The notes under the pieces: generated by a model
Seen by the model: the letters and a program-made list of their open reading frames with translations, nothing else
Database searches by the model: none
Told to the model about the DNA's origin: nothing
Program-made: the position numbers and the translations under genes
Part shown: positions 8,793 to 17,744 of the stretch, piece after piece
How positions within the stretch are numbered: the stretch's first letter is position 1
How the letters are laid out: every line of letters begins with the position of its first letter
NCBI GenBank assembly: GCA_017480195.1
Contig: JAFVBE010000008.1
Location: forward strand, 46,818 to 110,817
Length of the DNA stretch: 64,000 nt
Source: Lachnospiraceae bacterium
GTDB taxonomy: Bacteria; Bacillota; Clostridia; Lachnospirales; Lachnospiraceae
Direction of reading: 5' to 3'

Positions 8793-8819
8793 TAAATATA
8801 TACCGATATATATTGTAGT
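8793..8819 (+). promoter_or_regulatory. Sigma-28 (SigD/FliA) promoter of flagellin
   Basis: TAAA at 8793-8796, exactly 15 bases, then ACCGATAT at 8812-8819. This fits the flagellar sigma consensus TAAA-N15-GCCGATAA. It lies 26 bases before the flagellin ATG, with GAGG at 8834-8837 as the ribosome-binding site. Confidence 0.85.
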
Positions 8820-8845
8820 TAATAATTTTATATGAGGTAATACAA

Positions 8846-9835
8846 ATGATTGTAGCGCATAATCTTCCGGCTATGAGTGGACTAACCCAATTAAACAAAA
8901 ATACCAAAGCAAAAAGAAATTCCACGGAGAAGCTTTCCTCCGGTTATCAGGTAAATCGTGCCGCTGATGATGCAGCCGGCCTTTCTATTTCCGAGAAAAT
9001 GCGTAATCAAATACGCGGACTTAATCAATCAGTTAAAAATGCCGAAGACGGAATATCATTAATAAAAACTGCCGATGGTGCTATGGGCAGTATTCAGGAT
9101 ATATTAAAGCGTGTACGTGAACTCGCTGTAAAGGCTGCAAATGATACAAACGCCAGCGATGATAGACAAGCTATTCAAGAGGAAATTGATAGTATAACTC
9201 TTGAGATAGATAATATTATTGAAAATGCAAAATTCAACGGACGCGATATATTCAGTCATCAAAATTGGCGTGAAAATGATGGAAGCTTATCAAGTAGTTC
9301 AAGAACTGATATTCCTCTTGTCAGAACATATGATGCTTCCGGCGCTTCCTACGATATTGATGTATCTGAATTTACATGGCATGCTGCAAGGATGGATGAG
9401 GATTTTGTAAACAAGGTTGGCGCTTCAAATGCAAAGGATGATACATTATATCTTCAGGTGGGAGCTAATGCCGGTGAGGATATGAAGCTGTATAGATATG
9501 CAATATCAAGTTCATCTCTATTTATGGATAGTATTGATGTAGGAAATCATGTCAAATCAATCGATGCAATCGCTAAGGTTGATGCTGCTGTTAAAATGGT
9601 TTCTGAGGTTCGCTCCTACTATGGTGCAGCACAAAACCGTCTTGAGCATACTATTAATAATCTGGAGAACTATAGCGAGAATCTCACAAACGCCGAATCA
9701 CAAATACGTGATACCGATATGGCAACTATGATGACCAAATACTCTAAAGAAAATATTCTTGAACAGGCTGCACAGGCAATGCTCAGCCAGGCAAGTCAGA
9801 GCACACAGGGAGTTTTATCTTTAATACAGGGATAA
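8846..9835 (+). CDS. Flagellin
   Basis: Structural subunit of the flagellar filament, secreted by the flagellar export apparatus. The N-terminal D0/D1 part contains LSSGYQVNRAADDAAGLSIS and the conserved loop KRVRELAVKAAND (88-100), which matches the TLR5-recognition region of flagellins. The C-terminal coil contains NRLEHTINNLENYSENLTNAES and ends QASQSTQGVLSLIQG. The central variable region is short (about residues 145-235), giving 329 residues. No other flagellar gene is in the window, so this is a detached filament gene. The sigma-28 promoter upstream indicates late-class flagellar control. Confidence 0.96.
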   Translation: MIVAHNLPAMSGLTQLNKNTKAKRNSTEKLSSGYQVNRAADDAAGLSISEKMRNQIRGLNQSVKNAEDGISLIKTADGAMGSIQDILKRVRELAVKAANDTNASDDRQAIQEEIDSITLEIDNIIENAKFNGRDIFSHQNWRENDGSLSSSSRTDIPLVRTYDASGASYDIDVSEFTWHAARMDEDFVNKVGASNAKDDTLYLQVGANAGEDMKLYRYAISSSSLFMDSIDVGNHVKSIDAIAKVDAAVKMVSEVRSYYGAAQNRLEHTINNLENYSENLTNAESQIRDTDMATMMTKYSKENILEQAAQAMLSQASQSTQGVLSLIQG

Positions 9836-9851
9836 TCATATCTTCCGCTAA

Positions 9852-9874
9852 AAAAGTATAATTATTTTAAGATA
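9852..9874 (+). repeat. Direct repeat copy 1 flanking hipBA
   Basis: A 23-base AT-rich sequence (begins AAAAGTATAATTATTT, ends AAGATA) recurs at 11434-11456 with one mismatch. The two copies bracket the hipBA cassette, 1.58 kb apart. Confidence 0.5.
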
Positions 9875-9906
9875 CATAATTAACAAATAAAAATCTATTT
9901 CGATTT

Positions 9907-11046
9907 CTATTTTATAAATTTATTTAATCTTTCATTAACTTTTAAGCTTATTTCTTCTGCGATTTCTCCCGCCTTCTCCGTATCAATATTATTACTCTTT
10001 GCCACTGATACAATATCTTCAAGTGTTGGATTTTTTCCATTTCCATTTATAGATGTAGTATGCTCTCCATAATATGTTGTACTGTATGTGAGGTCATATG
10101 CGGGACTCATAAGCCATATGTCCTTCTTATCATCATAAATATAGGTAAAATTCTTGGCGTGGTCATCCCTATTGTGTGCAAATACATTAAAACACATAAG
10201 TCTAAATATATTTTCAACTTCTGTCTTATTATCTATTGATAAAATCCTTGTTAATTTGATTAAATCATTATAGTCAAGACATGGTGTTCTGAAATCAGCT
10301 TCCAAAATGGCTGATGCAGTAAGCATATGATGTCTTTTTACTCCATCAGGCGACTTTTTTTTATCAAATCTCTTGCTTCCGAAATAACCTTTACAGTTAT
10401 TTGATTTAAAAAGTCTGTGCTCTGCCACATTAATACCGCAATACTTCGCACATTCGTTATATTCGTATTCTATAAAGCCAATATTCTTATTATCAAGATG
10501 CGATGGAAATTTTACTAGCCATTCTTCGTCATCATAAGTAATAGTCACCTTAGGTCTGGCACCGCCACTTGAACCTCCGTATTTATACAGATAATCCAGA
10601 TTATCTGTATCCTTTGATTTCAACACCTCCTGACAAGAATATGAAAGCTCATCCAAATCTACCGATAAATCATCATATAATTCATATTTAAGTTTTATAC
10701 TTGGCTTATAGCATAATGCTCCCATGCCACCCTCACCTATGATAGCAAGTCTGTCAAGCTCGCTTATGTCATCAGGATTAATGCCATTCTTTTTGAGCAT
10801 TCGATCAAGCAAAAGTCTGCCCCACGCATCAGGCAAACTGTCTGAAAACACACCGAAAAGCCCTCCGAATGTGTATCCGGTTGGAATGAAAACTCTTTTT
10901 TCAAGCGGCAATGAACGAGGACTTATGGAGAAACCTTCATTTATCCATAAATCAGAATATTCAAAGGCAATTCTTCTGTCCTTGCTTTCAACAAGACTTC
11001 CCACAAGTCTGTCATCATAGAACACATCTAATTTACCTGTTCTCAT
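9907..11046 (-). CDS. hipA: HipA-type serine/threonine kinase toxin
   Basis: HipA kinases cause growth arrest; Escherichia coli HipA phosphorylates glutamyl-tRNA synthetase. The 379 residues include the HipA N-terminal region (FGGLFGVFSDSLPDAWGRLL), the glycine/serine loop YGGSSGGARPK (156-166), and the catalytic segment HNRDDHAKNF (291-300; D294 is the likely catalytic aspartate), followed by the metal-binding SPAYDLT. All kinase motifs are intact, so it should be active. The start overlaps the end of hipB by 14 bases and has GGAGG six bases upstream, indicating coupled translation. It converges with flagellin. Confidence 0.92.
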   Translation of the reverse strand: MRTGKLDVFYDDRLVGSLVESKDRRIAFEYSDLWINEGFSISPRSLPLEKRVFIPTGYTFGGLFGVFSDSLPDAWGRLLLDRMLKKNGINPDDISELDRLAIIGEGGMGALCYKPSIKLKYELYDDLSVDLDELSYSCQEVLKSKDTDNLDYLYKYGGSSGGARPKVTITYDDEEWLVKFPSHLDNKNIGFIEYEYNECAKYCGINVAEHRLFKSNNCKGYFGSKRFDKKKSPDGVKRHHMLTASAILEADFRTPCLDYNDLIKLTRILSIDNKTEVENIFRLMCFNVFAHNRDDHAKNFTYIYDDKKDIWLMSPAYDLTYSTTYYGEHTTSINGNGKNPTLEDIVSVAKSNNIDTEKAGEIAEEISLKVNERLNKFIK

Positions 11047-11314
11047 TAATTACCTCCTGCAAACTTGAATATTCAATATCAGAGAAAATGTTTTTTAAAT
11101 CATCTGCAATATTTAGTGCTATAGCAATTCGCGTTAATGATTTAAGTGAAATATCGCCTGTAGCTTCAAATCTTTTTATGGAGCCATAACTAACACCACT
11201 AAGTTCACTTAAAGCTAACTGAGACAGTTTTCGTCTTTTTCTGATATTTTTAATTTTATTAGCAATTCCCCTGTTAATCTCTTCGGGAGTTTCCCATATA
11301 TATTTTCTTGACAT
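11033..11314 (-). CDS. hipB: HipB-type XRE antitoxin
   Basis: A 93-residue helix-turn-helix protein (LSQLALSELSGVSYGSIKRFE) encoded directly upstream of and overlapping hipA. Family knowledge: HipB neutralises HipA and represses the operon. It has a longer N-terminal lead (MSRKYIWETPEEINRGIANKI) than E. coli HipB and a short C-terminal tail. GAGGTG precedes the ATG. Two near-identical palindromes lie upstream as likely binding sites. Confidence 0.88.
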   Translation of the reverse strand: MSRKYIWETPEEINRGIANKIKNIRKRRKLSQLALSELSGVSYGSIKRFEATGDISLKSLTRIAIALNIADDLKNIFSDIEYSSLQEVINENR

Positions 11315-11332
11315 GATTACACCTCGTTTACG

Positions 11333-11388
11333 GATAATATATTATCTATTTATAATCAAATCATATATTGTTAGATAATATTTTATCT
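11333..11388 (-). promoter_or_regulatory. Paired palindromic operators of hipBA
   Basis: GATAATATATTATC (11333-11346) is a perfect 14-base palindrome. AGATAATATTTTATCT (11373-11388) repeats it with one mismatch. Their centres are 41 bases apart, about four helical turns, and a TATAAA-like -10 lies between them on the minus strand. This arrangement suits cooperative binding by the HTH antitoxin. Confidence 0.7.
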
Positions 11389-11433
11389 ATTATTAAATAT
11401 ATTTTACTATGTTTGATTTAATTATTCAACAAT

Positions 11434-11456
11434 AAAAGTATAATTATTTCAAGATA
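11434..11456 (+). repeat. Direct repeat copy 2 flanking hipBA
   Basis: Second copy of the 23-base sequence at 9852-9874 (22 of 23 identical), in the same orientation, on the far side of hipBA and next to the terminator of the surface-protein gene. Confidence 0.5.
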
Positions 11457-11465
11457 ACTCATTAA

Positions 11466-11507
11466 AAAAGTCTACAGAAATTTAAAGCTAAAATTCTGTA
11501 GACTTTT
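11466..11507 (-). terminator. Rho-independent terminator of the SPKTG surface protein
   Basis: 14-bp stem 11466-11479 / 11494-11507 (AAAAGTCTACAGAA and complement). On the minus strand it ends in TTTTTTAATG. It lies 28 bases after the stop codon of the surface-protein gene. Confidence 0.85.
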
Positions 11508-11534
11508 ATTTTTATCTGAATGACTGCATTTTAT

Positions 11535-13787
11535 TTAAACACTTTTCTTCTTTAATCTTAAAATAACTGTTAATGAACCAAGCATTAATACAATCATAAA
11601 TCCAATCGGCATGTTATCTCCTGTCTTTGGAGATTGATTGTTAGTTACCTTCGGTGTGTCAGCAGACGGAGTAGAAACCTCAGCCGGTGTAGCCGTAACA
11701 TCACTATATACAAGTGCATATGTAGAGAACTGATTTGTCTCAAATGTAAGTACAAAGCCATCCTGTATGGTATCAAGCACTGTAGCAGTTCCGTCATGAA
11801 GTCTTATTATACTGTATTTTCTTCCTGATTTCTGCAAATTCTCAGGTACATTAATCTGTATTTTTACATTACCATTTGGAACCTGTGTTATCTTAGCTGT
11901 ATCATTATCTCCTATTTTCTTGAAAAGGTTAATATCAAAGAAGGTTCCTACTATAAAGCCTTCAGGCTTAGCAGCTTCAATAGTGTTCTTATCTGTTTCG
12001 GAAACGCTTGCTGATATATCATCCACATCAAGCCATACCTTAATATCAACACCTTCCTCTAAAAGCTTTTGCTCTTCGGATGTTAAAATAGCCTTTTTTA
12101 ATTCATCCGATGAATTAGCAAGTGCGGCTGATGCAGAATTCTCTGTGGTTGAGGTTGTGTTCTCTATTTCGCCTGTTGAGGCTTTATCAAATATAATATT
12201 AAAATAATATTTTGGTCTTGCCCATTCTTTTGCTTTAACAGCGTAACTTCCATTTATATTTGTTGTATCAAGCTTTGTAAAGCTTAAATCTTCATCATTA
12301 TAGGATATTATTATATCCATAGTACCATCTTTATCTATATCTATATAATCTACACGAGAGGTTTCATCATAATCCCCCCATATAATATCTGTAGTATCAA
12401 AAAAACCAGCCCATATACTATCATAAGTTGTAGTAAAGCTTCCATTACTCAAATCAATAGTATAGTTTGTCGTATCTCCAAAAACTGCTGAAACTGTGAC
12501 ATCATTTTCAGGCATAATGAAGCTAAGATATGGAGATGAACCATAATATTCATAGTAGAAGCCATCGGAATTACTATCAATACCTGTATATGATATGCTT
12601 TCTACATATTTTCCTACAGGAATTTCCGTACCTTGCTCTTCTGCAAAATAAAAATCCCAAGAAACATCAATTTTGTCACCTGCACATGCTGAGTCAACTG
12701 AAACACCAAAAGAATCATCTATCCTATTTGTAACAGATAATCCTTTATCATAATTGATTTTATATTCTTTTCCTGAATTTATCCAAATAGCTGAAAATTC
12801 AGTATTGTCATTTAATAAACTAATATCAACATATGAAAGCGAATAAACAAAATCCGGAAAGCCCTCAGATGAAATATATTTCCACGCATAGAATTTTTTA
12901 CCCTCAGGTGCAGTAAATTTACATTCAGGTGCAGTAAATGTTCCAGGATATTGACCTATACTGAAATCTTCCATAGTTCCGCTTCCACCATTGGCATTGA
13001 ATTTTACTGTCTTTGCAGCAGGATTAACAAATTCTGTTGAATAATCTGACCAATCTGATTGTGTGTTTGAATCAAAACCATCGTAAGTAAAAGCAGTATT
13101 AAATGCAGAAACACTTACAGAATATGAGCCTGAACCATATTTAGCAAATACTCTTTCAGCCAAATCGTAGGAATTCGTTAAAGATCCAAAATCATCATTT
13201 AATATTTGCTCTCCATCTTTCTTAATTCTAATCCAATAAAATCCTGCGCCATCTACTGAATCCCAAACACATGTAGTTCCATCCCATCTAAGATTAGTTG
13301 GTGTAGGAAGTTTTTCATCAGTTTTTTTATCAATCTTTTCACCGTCATATAAATACTCGGATGAATAATCCGACCAATCTGAGTGAGTACTTTCGTCAAG
13401 AATAGCAGCCTCAGATGCCTCAGTTATTGCACAAACTTTAAAAGTATATGAGCCGGCTTCTCCTCCATATGTATCAAAAAGTTCATCATCGAAAAAATTA
13501 TATGAAGTGTTTGATGTACCTGTTCCGTATAAAAAATCTCCACCCTTATAAAGAGATACATCATAATATCCTGCGCCTTCAACAGCATCCCACTTAGCCA
13601 CTCCGTATTCCCATCTTACATTAGTCGGCGCAGCAAGTTTTTCGCCAGCCAGCTCTAAAGCATCTTCCACAGCAGTAACATCTTCGCTGCCTGCTTCGTC
13701 CGCCTTAGCTGTCGGATATGGAATACCGCTTCCAACGACGAGTAAAGCGCCACATACTACAGTTGCCATAAATTTTTTAAGCTTCAT
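11535..13787 (-). CDS. Sortase-anchored multidomain surface protein (SPKTG signal)
   Basis: Secreted, wall-anchored protein of 750 residues. A signal peptide (about 1-29, ending TAKADE) is followed by two fibronectin-like repeats (TNVRWEYGVAKWDAVEGAGYY and TNLRWDGTTCVWDSVDGAGFY; about residues 55-130 and 160-250). An InlB-type B-repeat follows (VKFNANGGSGTMEDF, from about 262), then poorly conserved beta-rich segments. The C-terminus carries SPKTGDN (719-725), a hydrophobic span and RLKKKSV, which is a sorting signal. AAAGGA precedes the ATG. Probable adhesin; ligand unknown. A LytTR regulator gene and a direct-repeat site lie upstream. Confidence 0.85.
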   Translation of the reverse strand: MKLKKFMATVVCGALLVVGSGIPYPTAKADEAGSEDVTAVEDALELAGEKLAAPTNVRWEYGVAKWDAVEGAGYYDVSLYKGGDFLYGTGTSNTSYNFFDDELFDTYGGEAGSYTFKVCAITEASEAAILDESTHSDWSDYSSEYLYDGEKIDKKTDEKLPTPTNLRWDGTTCVWDSVDGAGFYWIRIKKDGEQILNDDFGSLTNSYDLAERVFAKYGSGSYSVSVSAFNTAFTYDGFDSNTQSDWSDYSTEFVNPAAKTVKFNANGGSGTMEDFSIGQYPGTFTAPECKFTAPEGKKFYAWKYISSEGFPDFVYSLSYVDISLLNDNTEFSAIWINSGKEYKINYDKGLSVTNRIDDSFGVSVDSACAGDKIDVSWDFYFAEEQGTEIPVGKYVESISYTGIDSNSDGFYYEYYGSSPYLSFIMPENDVTVSAVFGDTTNYTIDLSNGSFTTTYDSIWAGFFDTTDIIWGDYDETSRVDYIDIDKDGTMDIIISYNDEDLSFTKLDTTNINGSYAVKAKEWARPKYYFNIIFDKASTGEIENTTSTTENSASAALANSSDELKKAILTSEEQKLLEEGVDIKVWLDVDDISASVSETDKNTIEAAKPEGFIVGTFFDINLFKKIGDNDTAKITQVPNGNVKIQINVPENLQKSGRKYSIIRLHDGTATVLDTIQDGFVLTFETNQFSTYALVYSDVTATPAEVSTPSADTPKVTNNQSPKTGDNMPIGFMIVLMLGSLTVILRLKKKSV

Positions 13788-13823
13788 AATTTACTTGTCC
13801 TTTCATAAAATAATAATAAAATA

Positions 13824-13887
13824 ATTATATATTAATTGCCAATAAAGAAAATAGAGGTTGTCTAAACATCATTAAAGTTGTTTTAAA
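13824..13887 (-). promoter_or_regulatory. Candidate LytTR-activated promoter
   Basis: On the minus strand TATAAT (13824-13829) has a poor -35 (13847-13852). Just upstream sit two direct repeats, TTTAAAACAAC (complement of 13877-13887) and TTTAGACAAC (complement of 13857-13866), with starts about 20-21 bases apart. Tandem direct repeats two helical turns apart next to a weak -35 are typical of LytTR activator sites. The regulator gene is immediately upstream. Confidence 0.55.
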
Positions 13888-13959
13888 CGACCTATTAAAA
13901 TATAATCTCATTCCATATAATATGTACCATAATCCTTTGAGCTTATTCTATCATTCCTC

Positions 13960-14670
13960 TCAAATTCTCCTTCCGAGATATTCAAGATAATGCAGCATAA
14001 ATGAATCCTTATATACTCTTCCTATAGGGATTTCCCTATTGTCCATCATACATATTTTGTTGCTCTCTATGGATTTTATGTAATCAGCGTTAATTATATA
14101 ACCGGTATGACATCTTACAAATTTCTTTGGAAGCTGCTTCTTACAATCATTAAGTCCCATATAACACTCATATGTTTTATCAGCTATAATTTTTAACTTT
14201 CTATTTTCACGGGTGATATATTGAATTATTTTTGTTGAAAGGTACACATCATTATAATTGCAAATTATATGCAGAGCGCATTTATCATTATTTTCATAAT
14301 ATATTTCTAACGCCTTTTCAAGTGCACGCTTAAGCGTTATATGCTGATTTTTCTTCATAACAAAATAACAATGCTTAGTCTCATACACATCAGAAGCAAA
14401 ATCCGGCACATCAGAAAGATATATAATATTACATAGAGGTGCATATTCGTTTATTCTTCTGCCAAGCTCTATGCCGTTTAAGTCTGTTCTATGATATTCT
14501 ATGTCAAGAATAATTATATCGTAATCAAAGGTTTTATTATCAATTTCCTTAAGCAGTATATCAGGCTGTGTTATATCGATATAAGTAAATTCTTTAATAT
14601 TATAGTCTTCGATAAGTTCCTTTGTTTTAAATGCATCTTCCTGTACATCGTCACATATTATAAGTCTCAT
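13960..14670 (-). CDS. LytTR-family response regulator (AgrA/LytR type)
   Basis: Two-domain DNA-binding regulator of 236 residues. The receiver domain occupies about 1-120, with acidic residues D7/D8 and a phosphoacceptor D56 in IIILDIEYH. The LytTR DNA-binding domain occupies about 135-235 (KFVRCHTGYIINADYIKSIE is the conserved recognition segment). No sensor kinase gene adjoins it, so it is an orphan here. Same strand as the surface protein gene downstream, separated by 172 bases that contain a candidate target site. AGGAGAGG lies upstream of the ATG. Confidence 0.9.
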   Translation of the reverse strand: MRLIICDDVQEDAFKTKELIEDYNIKEFTYIDITQPDILLKEIDNKTFDYDIIILDIEYHRTDLNGIELGRRINEYAPLCNIIYLSDVPDFASDVYETKHCYFVMKKNQHITLKRALEKALEIYYENNDKCALHIICNYNDVYLSTKIIQYITRENRKLKIIADKTYECYMGLNDCKKQLPKKFVRCHTGYIINADYIKSIESNKICMMDNREIPIGRVYKDSFMLHYLEYLGRRI

Positions 14671-14932
14671 TTTATATATGCCTCTCCTAAGTTAGTATTA
14701 TAACAAGTAAAATATAAAAAATTCATTACTAATCTACATATTAGAGTTTATAACTCTATTTGTCAAATATTATTTTCTTATAAGTATACTAATTATAATG
14801 ATAACCAGTTATCACATATAGAATATAAATCATTAATTATACATACACTTATATATATTTTTTTAACATGATTATGTTCTAACTATGTTTCGAAAAAGCC
14901 TATACATATGACATAATGAAAGAAGAATTAAA

Positions 14933-15157
14933 ATGAAGTATAATGAACGAATAAGAGATATTCGAGAAGATAATGACCTGACTCAGCAGGATGTTGCTGA
15001 TATCTTACACGTAGGTCAGCGGACATATTCCGACTATGAAAGCGGAAAAACAAGAATTCCTGTTGAAAGCCTTATATTATTAGCAAAATACTATAATGTA
15101 TCAATGGACTATATATCGGGAGTAAGTAATATCAAAAAAGAATTTCCAATCAAGTAA
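14933..15157 (+). CDS. Small XRE-family regulator
   Basis: A 74-residue single-domain helix-turn-helix protein (LTQQDVADILHVGQRTYSDYESG) with the common ending YYNVSMDYISGV, and no effector domain. The ribosome-binding site is weak (GAAGAA). The 262 bases upstream are very AT-rich with no further recognisable feature. It is followed at once by a strong terminator shared with nadE. Target unknown. Confidence 0.82.
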   Translation: MKYNERIRDIREDNDLTQQDVADILHVGQRTYSDYESGKTRIPVESLILLAKYYNVSMDYISGVSNIKKEFPIK

Positions 15158-15161
15158 AGAG

Positions 15162-15195
15162 AAAAAATGGGAGCGATTTTCCGCTCCCATTTTTT
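15162..15195. terminator. Bidirectional terminator between the XRE gene and nadE
   Basis: 14-bp stem 15162-15175 / 15182-15195 (AAAAAATGGGAGCG and complement) with a 6-base loop. A-tract and T-tract on both sides serve the plus-strand XRE gene and the minus-strand nadE gene. Confidence 0.92.
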
Positions 15196-15228
15196 TCTTA
15201 TTTTCAAAAGTATCATTTTTCAAACATA

Positions 15229-17202
15229 CTACTCATCAAATTTTACATCTATTCCATCTATTTCGCTCATCCATAGTGCCACGCTTGCATCTGAAGGCAT
15301 ACGCCAGTCTCCTCTTGGAGACAAAGCTACCGAACCAACCTTTACACCATCCGGCATACAGCTACGCTTAAACTGTTGTGAGAAGAATCTCTTGTAAAAA
15401 AGCTTCATCCAGTCAAGTATCACCTCCGGCTTATATGTGCCTGTGAAGGCTTTCTTTGCCAAGAAGAATATCTTTGATGGGCTGTATCCGTATCGCATCA
15501 TATAATATAAGAAAAAGTCATGCAGCTCATATGGACCGACTGCCTCCTCTGTCTTCTGTGAGATATTGCCGTCTTCATCCGGCGGAAGAAGCTCAGGACT
15601 TATAGGTGTGTCGATAATATCCTTTAAGACATCTGTGCTGTCAGGGAAAATTTCCTCCTTGATTACACTCTCTATAAGCCATTTTACTAAGGTCTTTGGA
15701 ATACTTGCATTTACACCGTACATACTCATATGGTCGCCATTATAGGTACACCAACCGAGTGCAAGCTCTGAAAGGTCACCTGTACCTACTACTATTGCTC
15801 CGATTTTATTCGCATAGTCCATAAGCACCTGAGTTCTCTCTCTTGCCTGAACATTTTCATAAGTTGTATCCTTGTCAGCTATGTCGTGGTCAATATCATT
15901 ATAATGCACCAGACACGCTTCTTTTATCGGTATATCTTTAATGGTTATACCAAGCGTTTCCATAAGAACTATAGAATTATTGTAGGTTCTGTCACTTGTT
16001 CCAAATGCCGGCATTGTAATTCCCGTAAGGTCAGTCATCGGTTTTCCAAGCTTTTTTAACGCCTGTGCACATACAAGAAGTGTCAGGGTTGAGTCCATTC
16101 CTCCCGATACGCCAACTACCATCTTACCGCCCGTCACACTTAATCTCTTGATAAGTCCTCCTACTTGCATTGCAAATATTGACTTACATCTTTCCAAACG
16201 CTTCCTTCTACTGCCCGGTATAAACGGATGGGAATTAAGCTTATAATGCTTGGCATCAGAACCGAAATTATCTACAGATTTGAAATTAACTGTCCGTACA
16301 TCATTAATATATCCATAGGCGCTGTAGGTATCCTTGAAGGTCTTACCCTTAATCCTGTCTGCTCTTATTCGACCTAAGTCAATATCATTTATCAGTAGAT
16401 AATTATTATCTGCCACATTATCATTCTCCTTGAGCATCTTACCATACTCTGCTATAAGACTGTTACCTGAGAAAATAAGGTCTGTCGTTGACTCCCCGCT
16501 TCCTGCAGATACATAAAGATAATCGCACATTAATGTGGAAGATTTACTTAAGATAAGACTTCTTCTGTATTCCTTTTTATTAATCATATCATTGCTTGCT
16601 GAAGGATTAATTATAAGCTCTGCACCTGCCATGGCAAGCCATGAGGACGGTGTTACAGGAGCCCACAAATCCTCGCATATTTCCACACCGAATTTGAAAT
16701 CATCATTTATGGAATATACTATATTATTTCCAACAGGCACCATATAATCATCTGTTACATCACTTGCAACCAGGGATAAAGGTATTTCTTCAACATCCAA
16801 GTCAAGTGCAGATGAAAACCATCTTTTTTCATAGAATTCATTATAATTCGGAAGGAATGTCTTGACGCTTATTCCTTTTAATTCGCCCTTATATAGCACA
16901 TAGGCGGCATTATACAGTTGATGATTGATATATAATGGTGCACCAATGATAATAACCATATCAAGTATGGATGAAACAGCAATCAAATCTTTCACAGCAC
17001 CCTTGCACTTGTCAAGCAGACTCCTCTGATAGAATAAATCTCCACAGGTATAGCCTGTTATGGCAAGCTCAGGGAATGCAACAAGGTTTACCCCCTCTTT
17101 AAATGCCTCGTCAATTTTCTCAATAATTTTGTTTTTGTTATAGGTTATGTCTGCGACCTTAAGATCCGGAACCGCAGCAGCCACTCTGTAAAAATCATAC
17201 AT
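15229..17202 (-). CDS. nadE: Glutamine-dependent NAD+ synthetase
   Basis: Converts nicotinic acid adenine dinucleotide to NAD+ using glutamine-derived ammonia. The N-terminal nitrilase-like glutaminase has E45 (FPELAITGY), K114 (KTFLPNYNEF) and C176 (GVEICEDLW). The C-terminal synthetase has the pyrophosphate loop SGGMDST at 366-372 and the NADB motif AIVVGTGDLSELALGW. The 657 residues match the two-domain bacterial/eukaryotic form. It starts two bases after the recU stop codon, so the two are co-transcribed. Confidence 0.96.
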   Translation of the reverse strand: MYDFYRVAAAVPDLKVADITYNKNKIIEKIDEAFKEGVNLVAFPELAITGYTCGDLFYQRSLLDKCKGAVKDLIAVSSILDMVIIIGAPLYINHQLYNAAYVLYKGELKGISVKTFLPNYNEFYEKRWFSSALDLDVEEIPLSLVASDVTDDYMVPVGNNIVYSINDDFKFGVEICEDLWAPVTPSSWLAMAGAELIINPSASNDMINKKEYRRSLILSKSSTLMCDYLYVSAGSGESTTDLIFSGNSLIAEYGKMLKENDNVADNNYLLINDIDLGRIRADRIKGKTFKDTYSAYGYINDVRTVNFKSVDNFGSDAKHYKLNSHPFIPGSRRKRLERCKSIFAMQVGGLIKRLSVTGGKMVVGVSGGMDSTLTLLVCAQALKKLGKPMTDLTGITMPAFGTSDRTYNNSIVLMETLGITIKDIPIKEACLVHYNDIDHDIADKDTTYENVQARERTQVLMDYANKIGAIVVGTGDLSELALGWCTYNGDHMSMYGVNASIPKTLVKWLIESVIKEEIFPDSTDVLKDIIDTPISPELLPPDEDGNISQKTEEAVGPYELHDFFLYYMMRYGYSPSKIFFLAKKAFTGTYKPEVILDWMKLFYKRFFSQQFKRSCMPDGVKVGSVALSPRGDWRMPSDASVALWMSEIDGIDVKFDE

Positions 17203-17204
17203 AA

Positions 17205-17744
17205 TTATTTAACCTGCCTTTCATCTAAATCCTTAGTCAGAATCCGTATGTAATGAACCACGACTCCAGCCTCGGATGGTATAAAATAGTTCTTATTTAA
17301 TTCTTCGTATTTGAAATTATTCGGATGTCCTTCCTTAACCCTATCAAGATAGATTTTGAGTTCACTAAAACGCATATAATATATCTCATTTCGTGCAGTG
17401 AACATTATAATCAAAAAGCTTATGCCGTTTTGCTTCTCAAAGTCTTCCATGAACTTTATCTGATGCTCGTGGATATTTCTTAAGGAAAATGTATCCTTTG
17501 CACACTCCTTCGCATCAAAGCATATCGGAACTCCCTGCACTACTCCGATATAATCAACAGTTGAATCTTTCTCAAAATATGCAAGGCTTATATTGCCATT
17601 TTCCTTATCTACTTTTACAGGTGTAATCGGCGTAGGAATCTTCTGTACTAAGCCTAAGCCCTTGTCTCTGTAAGTTTCATTTGCATAATTAATAAGCTCC
17701 TCTAAGGTTGATCCCCTTAAGCCTCTTGAGTTCCAGGTTGCCAT
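17205..17744 (-). CDS. recU: Holliday junction resolvase RecU
   Basis: Firmicutes-type resolvase that cuts four-way junctions in recombination and segregation. Motifs seen are the N-terminal NSRGLRG, the metal-binding VDYIG and FDAKE pair, and the downstream HQIKFMEDFEKQNGISF. From the ATG at 17742-17744 (AGGAG ten bases upstream) the protein has 179 residues. A longer start seven codons upstream is possible. The start lies inside the end of the pseudouridine synthase gene, suggesting an rlu-recU-nadE operon. Confidence 0.9.
   Translation of the reverse strand: MATWNSRGLRGSTLEELINYANETYRDKGLGLVQKIPTPITPVKVDKENGNISLAYFEKDSTVDYIGVVQGVPICFDAKECAKDTFSLRNIHEHQIKFMEDFEKQNGISFLIIMFTARNEIYYMRFSELKIYLDRVKEGHPNNFKYEELNKNYFIPSEAGVVVHYIRILTKDLDERQVK

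Noticed and set aside
10724-11189. Two plus-strand ORFs opposite hipBA
   Set aside because: Shadows of hipA and hipB, whose kinase and HTH motifs are intact.
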